Shown here: in pieces, positions 1-11,745 of the stretch
Layout of the letters: every line of letters begins with the position of its first letter
How positions within the stretch are numbered: the first letter of the stretch is position 1
NCBI GenBank assembly: GCA_003508835.1
Contig: PUFA01000022.1
Location: 2,232,001-2,296,000 of the forward strand
Origin: Eonycteris spelaea
Lineage: Eukaryota > Chordata > Mammalia > Chiroptera > Pteropodidae
Length of the DNA: 64,000 bases
Direction: 5' to 3'
Program-made: the position numbers and the translations under genes
Notes under the pieces: model-generated
Seen by the model: only the letters and a program-made list of their open reading frames with translations
Databases searched by the model: none
Told to the model about the DNA's origin: nothing

Positions 1-1290
1 TAAAACATCTGATACTTCAGCAGAGTGTCTGGCACATATTTTTTATGTTTTATAGTGTAATAGTATTGCTCATCTCATTTCCGTTTAAAAGTAAACAACT
101 TTTGAATCTCTAGTACATAGAAAAAAAGATGGATATTTACTAGTTATAATTATCAAGTCACTTTTATCATTTTAGTGATAAATTTACCACAAAATTAATA
201 GTCGTGACTTAGGAATGACCTTATAAAATCGTAAATGCTAATTCACACATTTCAGAAATACTTATATTTTCTTATGACAGTAAAATATTAATACATGAAA
301 AAGCATGTGTAATGTTCATTATCACTGTGAATGAAAAGGCCAAGTTTTGATTTAAAAAACAGGGGAAAAACAAACTAAAAAGTCATGGTTTAATTTAGTG
401 TTTGTTGATTTAAACATCGCTATGTGATTATGTCTCAGAGACAACGGTTCATCTTCCAGGTGCAGAACAGTTTTAAAACGTGTAATCCAAAACGTCGCCT
501 ATAGGTGTATAGACCCAGAGAGCTGCTTATTCAATCCATAAAGCTCAGCAACTGTCAGGCAGTTCCACGAAAAATCCGTTTGAAAATAAACCAGAAACCC
601 ACAGGTGGGAACCACTAGAGGTCATTCGATCTAACTTTTTGGCTGTCCACATACACACACTTAGATGATGCCAGTTTGAGCCCTTAATGCCTAAAGCGGT
701 CTATAACAGACATAAAGTTGCTTTTCCAACTTTGAGTATAACTCGATTCATTTCAGTTGCCTCTACACAGTAGGTGTGCGATGCCATTATCAGTGCATTT
801 AGAAAAAGGGGGTCATTTGGCTCAATGGAAATCATTCTGATATGTATCTTTTTCTTAGTACAGATGAAAAGTTTTCAAACTCACTCTCCAACTAATAACA
901 TTACATAATAGGTTATAGATCAGACAACACGACAGCAGCTTTGTAATCATTACAGCCCTATAATAAGCATTAGCACCTTTAACAGACAATAACACTGAAG
1001 ATCAAAAAGGCAAGTGATTTGATGACATCTACATAACAAAGTAAGGGAGGGGACAGTGACCCAAACAAAACACTTGTCTGGCTCTACCACTCAAGCTCTT
1101 ATTTTAGCACTCCGCTATCTTTTGCAAATTACATTCCAAGTACGCTCTCAAGACCTGTTGCTATAATTACAGTAGATGCATACTTAAGAGTTTTTCGCCT
1201 CCAGTGAAATGTTCAAATTACCTAAAATTCACCTTAAAAATTAAAAAAAAAATACTCCTTCTTTTCCTCTGTCTCATAGATTAATAATGT
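1..1290. other. AT-rich unique intergenic DNA, nothing recognised
   Basis: I see no gene, RNA or clearly recognisable repeat here. The sequence is AT-rich with scattered short A and T runs and no open frame of note. A few bases near the left edge (around 20-40) resemble the 'gtgtctggcacat' tail of MIR/L2 elements, but too little is present to call. Confidence 0.5.
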
Positions 1291-1295
1291 AATAA

Positions 1296-1480
1296 TATTT
1301 ATTGAGTGTGTACCATAAGCCAAATATTTCTGTGATCAACTGCTTCAAACATTATTATATTTCATCTTTGCAGCAGCACTGTCAAGTATTATTATCTCAA
1401 TTCAATAGATTAAGAAAATATGGTTTAGAGTGGTTAAGTAAATTGCAGAACTGGTGAAAAGAAAGAGATCTGAACCACAT
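1296..1480 (-). repeat. MIR SINE remnant
   Basis: The order of motifs is that of an antisense MIR. A 'ttattgagtgtgtacc' start is followed by a 'tattattatctcaattcaatag' equivalent of the core, then a 'gtggttaagtaaattgcag' segment matching the 'ggttaagtaacttgc' part. The copy is strongly diverged, as expected for a SINE older than the placental radiation. It has no coding role. Boundaries are approximate. Confidence 0.6.
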
Positions 1481-2614
1481 TAGTCAACTCCAAATTCCAT
1501 GTTCTCAAACATTCTGTGAAACATCTGGAAAAATAAAAATGGAAAGAAAGATGTGTAAGGAAAAAACATGGTGAGGCAATTGGTAGACAAGTGAATGAAA
1601 CTAAGAAGGCTATAATACATATTTTGAAAAATATATTTTCAAATATCTCCTAAAGACCATAAATAGAAGAAAAAAAATAATATGACAATGAAAAATAATA
1701 AGTTATATAGGTGGCCTAATTGCAAGGAGAAAAATAAGGGATCTAAAACTGAAATGTTCAAGTGTCTGATTGGGAGTGAGAGCAGTTTGGAGATCACAGC
1801 AGAGGATGAGACAATATGGGAACAAAAAGAGTTTCATCGGAACACACAGATTTTCCAAATGAAGGTAACGAAGACGCCTGAAGACCCCAACGCTGCCACG
1901 AGGACAGCCTGGCGCAGTCCAAGACACAAAAGAAGAAAGAGACAGAGAGGACATGTCAGCGGTTTCATGTTTCTTTTGGCAACAAGAAGCTTTAGAATTA
2001 CATCTGTTTTTCCATTTCCCTTTACTTGTAGTGCTGCTAGATTTGAAACTCCAAACCTCTAGTAAATTCTATCTTTTGCCTTGGTATTTCTGCATAAAAC
2101 ACAGAAAGTGAGGTTATGATTATTGGAAAATAAAGTCATTCTATCCTGCTCTCCAAAATGGAGAAATTGTGTTGTTAGCATTTCGCCATTTGGAATAGTA
2201 CAACTTGTCACCTCTTTCTCAAAGTAGGTGAACGAGAAATGGAGATTTAGGAGCCAAAGGCAACAACGTTGACTTGAATGCAAGAAACAGTTAAGCTGGA
2301 ATTGGTTATTTTCTATGTGTGTATATATTTGCACCTGGGGGTCTTAGGTGATAAATTTGGCGAGTACAACTATGACTCCTTGAGCAAATCCTGGGGCCCT
2401 ACTTCACGGCACAAAATGGCACAGGGACGATCACACCTGCATTTCGGTCTTTATATGTATATCTTTGGATGATGAGAACAGTATTTTTGGCCACAGCCTT
2501 TTCAACATTCTCTTGGAAGGATGTGACAATCCCGTGCAGAGAATGTATTCCACTCCAGGAGACAAAATAAATTAGAAAGGCATTCCTTACAAACTTCATT
2601 TATTTAATTCAACT

Positions 2615-2745
2615 GGCGCTCAGTACCGTTGTGACTTTGTGCAAGTCTCTCCTTGGCCCTCTCTATTTCCATCTATAGATGTAGTACCTCAGGCAAGATA
2701 ACTTATAAATTTGCTGTAAGTTCTGGTTATTACATTTACTTATAA
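2615..2745 (+). repeat. MIR SINE fragment
   Basis: 'gttgtgactttgtgcaagtc' followed by 'ctctatttccatctatagatg' matches the sense MIR core, where the tRNA-derived head leads into the 'tgtgaccttgggcaagt' and 'cctcatctgtaaaatgg' blocks. The downstream part is eroded. Confidence 0.55.
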
Positions 2746-4095
2746 TAATGTGGCTGAAATTAATGGTGAGGGAATAGACATTACGCGTATTTCTAGTAAC
2801 TGTACTGTGTAAAAAATAGGTATCTGCAACCTTTCAATAACTAGGCTCTCAGCAGCTATGTGTTAAATTGGTTATGTTAAATTCTTAACAGGACAACTGA
2901 AGAGTTATTAAGGAATTGCTTGTATTTCTCTACTGAATCCAGGATGCTCCCAATGTTGGTTTACACCCTATAAAGGATAAGGGAGCCAAGTGTTGGTCCC
3001 CTTTCTCTTCTCTCTCAGAAAAGGCTGCCCCAGAGGACAAAGGACAAGCCGCTTACCACATTTACATGCTGAATGGCACCCTGGAGTGTCCTCTCCCAAT
3101 TTACACCTTAGAAAGTGCTGCACTCTTGTAAATCTTAGAACTTGCAAGTGTCTCTTTCACCCCAGGAACCAGGAATCTCACAGGAAGGAAAGGGGCTAGA
3201 ATCTCACACAGTTTAGAGATTTACAAGCCTGTGGTGAAGCTTGGGGTGTAAATTGCTGGGAAACCCAAGAGTATATTTAAATATTTAAAGGTAAGGGACA
3301 CCTCAGCGTCCCTCCTGTTTGAAACCTCATTAGACTGGGAGTTAGAAAGAGGAGCCAGGAAGGTGCCTGGTCTGATCCCAAGATGTAAGTCCTCTGCCAA
3401 AAGGAAGGAGAGAGCTGACTGAGTTGCCCATGTTCCATCTGTAACAAACATTTAAGTCAAAGAGCCAGAAGATTCTCAGAGCAGAGAGAAGTCCCCAGTT
3501 ATATGTGCCTTGCTTGTAGATTTAAACAAACTTCAAATATTTTAGTGCCATGATTGTGGCTTCCAACAATTATAGAGGGGGCTATATAATTTGTCATCTA
3601 TGTTGGGACACTATTGAGAATAAATAGGAATTCCATCATTTCTTATGCCGGGGCATCAAAATCATTACAACTAGTAATAATTATAACAGCATAAGACGTA
3701 TACACCGGAATTGCCCCGTGAACATTGGAATGTAACGAGGTTACCCTATTGGGTTATACTTAGGAAGAAGCAGAAATAGTATTTATTAGTTATGTGCTTT
3801 CTTTTCTAAGACAAAGAATGATGACTAGGTGTTTTAGAATCTCATATTCAATATACAAAACATACTTAAATTTTACAGCATAAGCATGTAGAGCTTTAAA
3901 ATCCCCCATTTGAATTTTCTGATAACTGGGAATATCCTCCTGGTCATTTCAAAGTAGACTCCTTCCCCTTAACCATGTAGTGACTGTTTCGTCCTACAAC
4001 CCAATCAGAATCACTGTGTTTGTGGCCTCAGACAAAGGTTTCAGCTCCATAGTTCTGTACAGTCAGTCTAGCAATAAGGAGGGCTTGGAAACGGA
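2746..4095. other. Unique intergenic DNA, nothing recognised
   Basis: No gene or recognisable repeat is seen. Short open frames of about 70 codons on both strands show no domain-like composition and no splice or start context worth reporting. Confidence 0.4.
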
Positions 4096-4100
4096 AAGCA

Positions 4101-4290
4101 TCAGGTGAGTCTCATCTTTGTCACTCAAGAGCTGAGTGATCTGTGCAGAATACACTGTTTCCTCATCTATAAGATGGACATAATAATAATATCACCCAGT
4201 CTGAAGACTGTTGTGTCAAATAAATTAGAACAAATGCAATGCTTAGCACTGTGCCTGTCTCCAAGTTAATGTTCAATGAATGAGTTATTA
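4101..4290 (+). repeat. MIR SINE, nearly full-length core and tail
   Basis: Sense orientation. The motifs run in order: a 'gagctgagtgatctgtgcag' segment, 'tttcctcatctataagatgg', 'acataataataatatcaccc', and a 'gcttagcactgtgcctg' block ending in 'aatgttcaatgaatga'. This is the most complete MIR in the left part of the window. Confidence 0.75.
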
Positions 4291-4995
4291 ATGTCATTTT
4301 GTATATTTTAATGACATTAAAAAATCTCAGTAGTGGTCATCTAGTTTCAAAAATTAATTATATGTCAACTGTAATTGAAAAATAAATGTAAAACAATGTA
4401 AAATACTAAAGCATATTAATAAGCATATAAACTGTTTATACTCTCCTCATCCTTGAGTCGCCCCTACCTTACACTTTTGTTGTTTCTTCTAAAAAATGTA
4501 TTTATATTTCTATTTCTTGACTTATTGATTTTAGGCATGGCCTGTGTTCAGTCTCGTAACTCGCCTTATGATCTGTAGTTCCCCCATCCCATGATTTCTT
4601 GGATTTTGTGGATTGAATGGCCTTGCTTCTCATAGGTATCCTTTGCTACGCATATTATGTTGCTACTTGGTCATTATCGATTCTTTATTGCCACCTTACA
4701 GGGGTTATAAGGGCTCAAATACAATATATGTGTTCAATTCTACCATGTTTAACTAAGAATACCTTTATTGATATCATTTATCATACTTCCCTAATATTAA
4801 TATTTGTATTTCCACTGATAGGTAATAGTATATATGTTTTGGGACAACACACAAAATATGGCATTTTGTATAGTGTTGCCACCAAGGCTTATGTCACGCT
4901 TATGACTATTTTGTGTTCCACACTTTTACTTTTCTTTGCCTTTCCTTTTCACAAGTGTCTCACCTCACTCCCTCGATTCAAGTTCAGTCGTTCGA

Positions 4996-5386
4996 TTCAG
5001 AATGTGACTTAATTTAGAAATAGGACCTTTGCTGCCGTAATTAAGGTAAAGAAAAAGATGAGTGTGTACTGGATTAGGACGGGTCCTAAATCCATGGAAA
5101 GTGTCTTCATAAAGGACAGAAGAGGATGCAAGAGGGCACAGGAGGAGGCCAAGTGAAGACCGACGCAGAGATTAGAACTATGCACCTTCAAACTGAGGAA
5201 GCTGGGTGGAACGTCCAGGAGCTGAGAAAGGAAAACGAATTCTCTACTCGCTGGAAGAGGATGCGGGCCCTACTGACCCCTCGGTTTGGGACTTCTGCCC
5301 CCAGAACTGTGAGAGGATAAATTTCTGTTTGTATAAGTCACCAAGTTTGTGGTAATTTATTATGGCAGCTCTAGAAAAGTAATACA
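4996..5386 (+). mobile_element. MLT1-type LTR (ERVL-MaLR) remnant
   Basis: This reads as a solo LTR of the mammalian MaLR group. Landmarks in order are 'cagaatgtgact', 'tttagaaataggacctttg', 'gtcctaaatccatggaaag', 'gtgtcttcataaaggacag', 'cccccagaactgtgagagg' with 'ataaatttctgtttgtataa', and a terminal 'ggtaatttattatggcagct' block. The first few tens of bases of the LTR are missing or too decayed to see. An A/T-rich polyadenylation-type motif (ataaatttctg) is present, as usual in these LTRs. No internal MaLR sequence is attached. Confidence 0.8.
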
Positions 5387-8230
5387 TTCTCCAATCTACA
5401 ACAATAGCATAGGTTCAAATACGACATCTATGCTCCTTGTTATCTGTCTCTTTCATCTTTCACTTCGACCCAGCTAACCAAGTTTACGGCGGCCTTCTCT
5501 TTTGGTAGTGGCCATTTAAAGCTGCATAAGATTATGACATTTATTCAAAATTACCCACTTTCAGGATCCCCTCTCCTTTGAATTAACTGTGTTCTCTCCA
5601 TTAATTATACTTCTCTTGAAATTCTTTGATGCCTCAAGAATTTGATCCTAATTACTAATTAGAGGAGATGGTATACATCCAGTCTAAACATGAAATTGCT
5701 TATTGCGTCATAAAATTTACATCTGGCTATTTTTACACAAAAGACACATACTTGTATATTTTTCCATGTCAATACCTCTAAGTTACTTTATATTTATATT
5801 ATTAGTATTAGAATATTCATACCTAGAGTAAAATTATTAACTGTGCATTTAAAATTCTTTAATATGCTAATAATAAATCATACGATGACTTGTTTTACAG
5901 AGGGTAATAAAGAAATCATTGGACAAATGCATATATTTCCAACTTTCTGTTTTCTTTGTGACACCAGAGACATTGCTAATGGCACTAGAAAAATTACAGT
6001 CAGCAATTATAAATTGCTTTAACAAGAAGTATCACACAAATGTTTAGAAATAATATCTTTGGATACAAAATAATATATGTATTTCAAAACTTAATTTCAG
6101 TAACACAGAGATAGTTTATGTTACCAATAAAGTTTACACTAGATTATTTGTGTATAAGTAGAGCTAGAAATTACTGGAACCGCGTTCTTTAATTTTCTAA
6201 TTCCTTTCAGTGGAAGGGTCAGAGTTCCCAAATGTTTCTGAAGCTATTAAAGCAAAACGATGCTGAGCTTGCGTATGAGTGCTCTGTAAAGCAAAACCTA
6301 TTATACTGGGAAAAAAAGATCAACGACTCTTATAATGCCTGTGTGATGTGTGTTTTAACTTTGTTGGAAAATTTATTTATGTTTTTTAAAAATAGAATTG
6401 GTGATTAGTTGGCCGGTTTCTTTGACACCTAATTTCCAGATTAAACAATATAAATAAATCAGAAATCACACATTATCTATATTTTGCTCATAAGCCCAAA
6501 CTGAAATTCTAAAAACCATCTAGTTGAGGGAGTTCTGGAATATAGCATTTAAATGCTATATCTGAGAGTCTTGCACGTGAAAGAAGGCAGAAAAAATTTT
6601 AAATTCCATTAAGGTATTTTGCAGGTTTGACATGTTCCTGAATTACGATGAATTCTGTACATATATAAGTGTGCTGGATGTTTAGACCTTTCAAGTGACT
6701 GACTATGTGGTTCATTCCAGGAAATAACATCCCAGATGAAAGAAGATCATTTATTGCTTAAATTTATCTAGAGGAAAATTGTGATCAGATTGGTAGATTA
6801 TGTCTATTATGAAATGAGCCAAATATTTAGATCGAAATTGCCATGATATAGATTAATTCTGTCATAATTTCTTATCTAATATTTTCAGTATTTCTTTTAC
6901 TACAAATAACTACTCGCTTTCTAATATCTAAAGCATTTTTAGCCCATACACACAAAGCTGCTCCTGACCAGTTGACCTCATCCTCACTTTCTTTGCCAAC
7001 AGTGTAAGAATAGCCATGAAATTAAATACAAAGAAAAATAAAACACAGAAGTTTTGAAAGAGCATTTGTACTCTTATTTGGAAGAAAGAAACTGTAAAAC
7101 AGGAAAGTGCCAAATCTCATCTAAACTCCTGTGCCTAAAGGTCTCATTTTATTTCTTTCATTTTTCTTTTTTTTTAATGTAAAATTTGCCATATTCCTTG
7201 AAATTCTACCATTTCGACTTCCTTTGGTACCAACAAGCTCTTCTTTGGAAAATGCAAATAGCTTTAAAAGGAGAAGGTGTTAAAAATCTTCCTTGGATGA
7301 GTATGATTTAATGTAACCATCCCCGGTGTAGTTGTTCAGTGCCCGGGGATGAACCTCCTGGTCTGCTCCAGACATTCCAGGGGGACAAAGGGGACGGAGA
7401 AGGCCATGGGCCCACAGGAAGGTTGTGACACTGCAGTAAGGGCCTGCGGAAACAACAGCGTTTTGCACACTGGAAGCTCATGGTTCCTCTATTCCAATTT
7501 TCAAGTATATATAGGTTCATGTCTATCATCACATGGTAATTAAGAATATACATATGGCTTAGAAAACACTTTCAAACTCATTGTCCCACTTGTTCTTTGT
7601 GCCTTTGTTTACAGAATAGAACATGTTTTCATACTATTTCATAAATGAATAATCTTTGGCTCAAGAAGATTGTATACCTGATAAGTCTGGAAGCCAAGTT
7701 TTCTCATGTCAATTGTGATTTTTCTGAGTTCTTCCAACTCTAAACTATGCTCAGATTCTGAGATGGGTCATTCATGTCCCTAGTCATAGAAAATAATGAA
7801 CTTCTAGAGATAATAGTTCAGTAAGTGCATTGGGTCAACCTTGCCACATTGTCTTTTCTTCAAAGCTGAGTTGATCTCTCTGTTCTCTGGTTTCTGAATG
7901 ACTTGCTTCCTCCTCTTTACCTCAAGTCTTCTGCTGCCTGAACTCCTGCCCTCAGAACTGAATTCTAAGGTCTTTTGCATATCATCAATGATGCCACATT
8001 CTCTTGTTCCTCTCTCAGCATCTAAACTGATGTCCTGCTCTTTCAATTCCTAATAATTACCCACCCCTTCAATGTCTGGATGGTCATATTCATATTGAAC
8101 ACAGATTCTTTTGGGTCAAAGCATTCACGTATTTCTTTACTCTTTTCCATGTATTTTTCTCCTGGTATCCCTATTTGATAATCTTTAAAAAAGCCAATCA
8201 CCATTTTTTCCAAAACTCTTTGATGCAAGA
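5387..8230. other. AT-rich unique DNA with a perfect palindrome, no gene seen
   Basis: No gene or confident repeat is seen. The one discrete feature is the 22-bp palindrome at 6540-6561, listed separately. A slightly GC-richer patch at about 7320-7480 gives overlapping short frames on both strands, but none has coding character. Confidence 0.4.
6540..6561. repeat. Perfect 22-bp palindrome
   Basis: The half-site ATATAGCATTT is followed immediately by its exact reverse complement, with no spacer; the centre reads ATTTAAAT. Flanking bases do not extend the symmetry. It is not part of a recognisable repeat. Such a dyad could be a homodimer binding site or a cruciform-prone sequence, or it could be chance in AT-rich DNA. 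Confidence 0.85.
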
Positions 8231-8305
8231 CTTGTTCTTGTTATTTTGTGTGCCTATCCTCTAGTACAGTGTTTAGCACAAAAATAATGCTTCAATACAT
8301 GTGTT
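8231..8305 (+). repeat. L2 LINE 3' end fragment
   Basis: 'cttgttattttgtgtgcctatcctctagtacagtgtttagcaca' followed by 'aatgcttcaatacatgtg' matches the L2 sense 3' end ('agtgcctggcacatagtaggtgctcaataaatg'). It is short and diverged. Confidence 0.45.
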
Positions 8306-8368
8306 TTTTTATTAATATTGATAACAATACAATAATAACAGCTAAATTTCCACATTGCCTATAGTTTG

Positions 8369-8560
8369 TAGGTTATTGTTCTAAGAGCTTGAAATACACC
8401 AATCTGTCTTCATAAAAACTTTATGAGCTTATTACTAGTACTGTCTTCATTTTGCAGATAAGTAAATGAAGACAGAGTGTGATTGAGGTAGTTGCCTAAG
8501 GTCACAAAGCTCATTAGTAGTAGAACCAGGATTTGAGTCCTAGTAGTTCCAGAATCTGTG
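8369..8560 (-). repeat. MIR SINE
   Basis: Antisense MIR with clear landmarks: 'cttcattttgcagataagtaaatg', 'ttgcctaaggtcacaaagct', 'agtagtagaaccaggatttgagtcc'. This is one of the best-preserved MIR copies in the window. Its left end carries the 'gttctaagagcttgaaatac' equivalent of the MIR tail. Confidence 0.8.
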
Positions 8561-8956
8561 ATCATTTGCAATGAAGGAAAGGGTGTTTACACGCTCATGC
8601 TTCATAAGATTCTCCCACATTCAGTGGACCACTCCTGAGCACATAAATAGATGTACACCAGAAAGCTGAAAAGGGGTACAGAAATAAATGGAGATGCCAA
8701 CCTAACGGAAAATTTCACTAGTCACAATATTTTGACTCGTGCTATATTTGACTCTTACTTTTCTTTTCTTCCTTCTTCTTGGTTCTCAAACTCTAGAATC
8801 CCTGACCTAGGTTACCTATCTCTGTAACATATAAGATCTATAGAAGATGGACCTAGAAATCTAATATCATTTTAAGGAAAATTGATTTTGAGTTCAAAGT
8901 GAAAACACGCATAAATACTTTTTCAGTATCACACATTCTCAAGTTAAGGCCCTGCC

Positions 8957-9018
8957 TACATATATATATATACTTGCATGTACTCAAACCCACACATGCA
9001 CACACACACACACACACA
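8957..9018. repeat. (TA)n and (CA)n microsatellites
   Basis: A short (TA)n run at about 8958-8972 and a (CA)n run at about 9000-9018 are separated by imperfect CA-rich sequence. They are simple repeats with no gene association visible. Confidence 0.85.
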
Positions 9019-9974
9019 ATCATATTGTTTCTTTTGAATTAGGAAGTCCCTGGTTACGATTTACAAACATAATTTCCCTTTTCTAAACAAAAATTGCTAC
9101 TATATAGTTCATTCTCAAAGTCTATAGGTAGTAAATGTATCACTTGCTGAATTACTTATATTGTGTGGCCTAAAGTCCAGCAAGAAAGATGGAAGCAAAG
9201 ACCTTGAAAGAGAAACAAGAACAGGAATGTGCTCCTCAGAGCTGTTAATGAGGACAGTGGATGGGACGTGATATTTGGTCCATCTGTTGAAAAACTGAGA
9301 ACTTGTTATAAAAAATTTTTTCTTTGCTTTAGCATAGGAATAAAACTACTTATATCAAGCTAAGTCTGCTGGCCTCTGGAGGCTAAATTAGTTTTGTCAA
9401 TTCTTATTTTTTTGAATTTTTGTGATAATAATGTTAGTAATAAGTTCGTTTTTTTTTTTTTTATCTTCAAGGTAAACACATTGGATTTATGTTATCTGTT
9501 ACTGTTTAGGATCTTTTATTTACAATAATCTTCATTCAAAAAATTATACTAAGTAAAAATTGGTGGATTTTCCTATGTAGACACTATTCTCTAAAATGTA
9601 TCAAGAATTAAAAAAAATATATTATGCATGTGTATATTAATATTGTCATCTATAACCAGTATGTTTAAGGATATGTATCATGAAATCCACCACATCAGAT
9701 ACAAAAGCAGAAATCGTCAAAGGTCTATAAATCAATTGCATAGCGAGGCATCGGTAATGAAAAAAGGGCATCTGGAGAGGAAAAAATGCAATAGGAAAAT
9801 AGCCCATTCATAACCATACAAAGACATGGAATCAGCCATTACTGTATGGTACCTAATGATGTTTGCTTTGAAAGTAAAATGAGCAAAGCTACATACTATC
9901 TTTTTCTGGGGCCAGACTGCCAAGGACCAAATTGTGACTCTCATTTATTATATGTAAGGCTATCCACAAGTAAC

Positions 9975-10085
9975 TATCTCTCCGTGTCTTAGCCTTTCTG
10001 AAAATCCAGAAATAGTAACTACCTCATAGGAAGTATGAGGATTAATCAAGATAATATTTGTAAAATGCCTGAAACAATGCTTGCG
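9975..10085 (+). repeat. MIR SINE 3' half
   Basis: 'ccgtgtcttagcctttctg', 'gtaactacctcataggaagtatgaggattaatcaagataatatttgtaaaatgcctg' and 'aacaatgcttg' follow the order of the sense MIR second half, including the characteristic 'gaggattaa' block. Confidence 0.7.
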
Positions 10086-10311
10086 ACAAAACAAGTCTTC
10101 CATAAGCATAGTTTGTGGAACAGTTTTTCTTAGAATTAGACATGATATACCAATTATAAGATATTTCGAATCCATTAGTTATATCCCATGAATAAATTCA
10201 ATATTTCATTCTGATACAATGAATGTGTTGGAAATTAAGAACACTTCAAGGGTGATTCTGAAAGTTTTAACACGAACAATAATAATCTAAGTTTAGGCAG
10301 TTTCTTAATGC

Positions 10312-10355
10312 TGTGAAATTCACTTACAGCAGCAAATAATTAGTGAAATTTCACA
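10312..10355. repeat. Imperfect inverted repeat (13-bp arms)
   Basis: TGTGAAATTCACT (10312-10324) is mirrored by AGTGAAATTTCACA (10342-10355). The only difference is a single extra A in the right arm, and the spacer is 17 nt. It lies in unique sequence about 75 bases upstream of a second hairpin. Confidence 0.75.
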
Positions 10356-10430
10356 CCAGGAAATCTTGAGTAAAGCTTTTTTTCACCTTGTAAAACTGCC
10401 AGGTGGCCTGTTGAATCCCCAGCTTACATA

Positions 10431-10451
10431 AACGTCTAACAATTAGACGTT
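10431..10451. repeat. Perfect 9-bp hairpin with CAA loop
   Basis: AACGTCTAA, loop CAA, then TTAGACGTT. The arms are exact reverse complements and each contains an ACGT. The CpGs in both arms are retained, which is unusual in the AT-rich, CpG-poor surroundings. Confidence 0.85.
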
Positions 10452-10979
10452 CGGAGAGTACTGTCTTTAGCCTTTATATTTGTACTTGATGCTGAGCTTG
10501 TAGAATGTGAAAATGTATGGTTAAGCTGATTTTGTGAATTTGGCATTGCTGGTGCCATATGTGTGGTTATAGATAATAATCTGACGGGTCTTTGTAGGAT
10601 GTATTCCATCCAAAAGGGAGAAGTCCCAAAGTGCCTTAGACATCACTGGGTCCCTTCTGGGTTCTCTCAAGGAATGATATTGATCTCTGGGATGTTGTAG
10701 GGTGGCAAATTCTAAAATCACCTTTTTTTATTTTTTAGATCAGAGCTTTGAGGATCTTTTGGCTTCCTTTGAAAGTCTAACCCTTTCTTCAAATGGCATC
10801 TGCATACAACTCTTTCACTTTTTCCTTATTTTCCGGAGTGCTAACGTTTAGTGAACTGGGCTCTCTTAGCAATTTATATCACTCCTGACAAGAATGAGTG
10901 CCCCCACTGGACTGAAATATTGCTAGTATTTTTCTCTTCCTTGCAGACCAAAATGTTATGCTCCTGAAATATAGTTTAG

Positions 10980-11235
10980 ATAATGCCATTCCCCCCTTCA
11001 AAATTCTTCTGACTTCCAGAAATAATTCCAAAAGTTTCAGGAAAGCACAAAGACAGTCTGTGATCTTGCAGTAACCTACGTTTTCCCTTTCATTCCCTGC
11101 CACCTCTTCCCACCAGCAGCAGACACTCCTAACCGAATCTTCCTGTGCAGCCTCCACCAGAAAGCAGTCCAGATGCATTCTCATTCCATCCTCTGTGCCT
11201 TCCCTGTATCCTGGAATCTCTTACTTTCGAGATGT
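10980..11235 (+). repeat. L2 LINE 3' region fragment, diverged
   Basis: The pyrimidine-rich run fits the sense 3' region of L2. 'gtctgtgatcttgcagtaacctac', then 'cattccctgccacctcttcc', and finally 'catcctctgtgccttccctgtatcctggaat' follow the L2 order (the 'tctgtgcctttgcacatgctgttccctctgcctggaat' block). The copy is old and boundaries are uncertain. Confidence 0.45.
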
Positions 11236-11439
11236 GATAATACATATTTGTTCCGATTGTAAATGACCTCTGATTTGAAGTGAGACTTTTTTCTCTCCCC
11301 ATTTTTTTCTGGAGAATTATACAGACTATGGTTGGACACAGAATTTAAATTATTTTAACAACCTCTTAATCTCCATTTCTGATTAAACTGAGGAATAAAA
11401 TATTCCCCTTCCGATTTCGAGGTTATTAAAAATAATAAA

Positions 11440-11745
11440 GACTCTTTTAAGTCGTCAACGGGACCAGCCTCTCTGAACTTATCTCTGCAGTGGATTCTGG
11501 CCATTCTCATCCTTTTGGCTCTTTTACTGTCACTGTCCGTTGCTAAAGCTCTGCCAGCCATGTGTCGTGGCTTCCTTAGTGTCACTTTACGCGCCTGGCC
11601 TCAGAGGCAGAATTGGATAATCTGAAGAGATACACACAGGCTTTCTTGGGCTTGGACTGGCAGACGGAGGCGGCTGTGGCGGAGTACGTTTTCAGAACAC
11701 GCCTCCCACAGCTGAACAGCACGCAGGTACGGGCTTCATGAAGCA
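11440..11745. other. CpG-retaining unique block; possible element or exon
   Basis: Between about 11440 and 11745 CpGs recur ('gtcgtcaacggg', 'tacgcgcctgg', 'gacggaggcggctgtggcgg', 'cacgcaggtacggg'), unlike the flanking DNA. A polypyrimidine tract ending in ctgcag at 11490 and a CAG|GTACGG donor-like site at 11726/11727 would bracket a segment of about 236 bp. No long frame spans it on the plus strand. This could be a conserved noncoding element or a noncoding exon, but the splice-like sites may be chance. Confidence 0.25.

Noticed and set aside
4617..5012. 131-codon hydrophobic open frame resembling a membrane protein
   Set aside because: It lies in T-rich DNA where hydrophobic codons dominate. 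It runs into an MLT1 LTR at its end, has no receptor motif I can name, and one frame of this length is expected by chance in a window this size.
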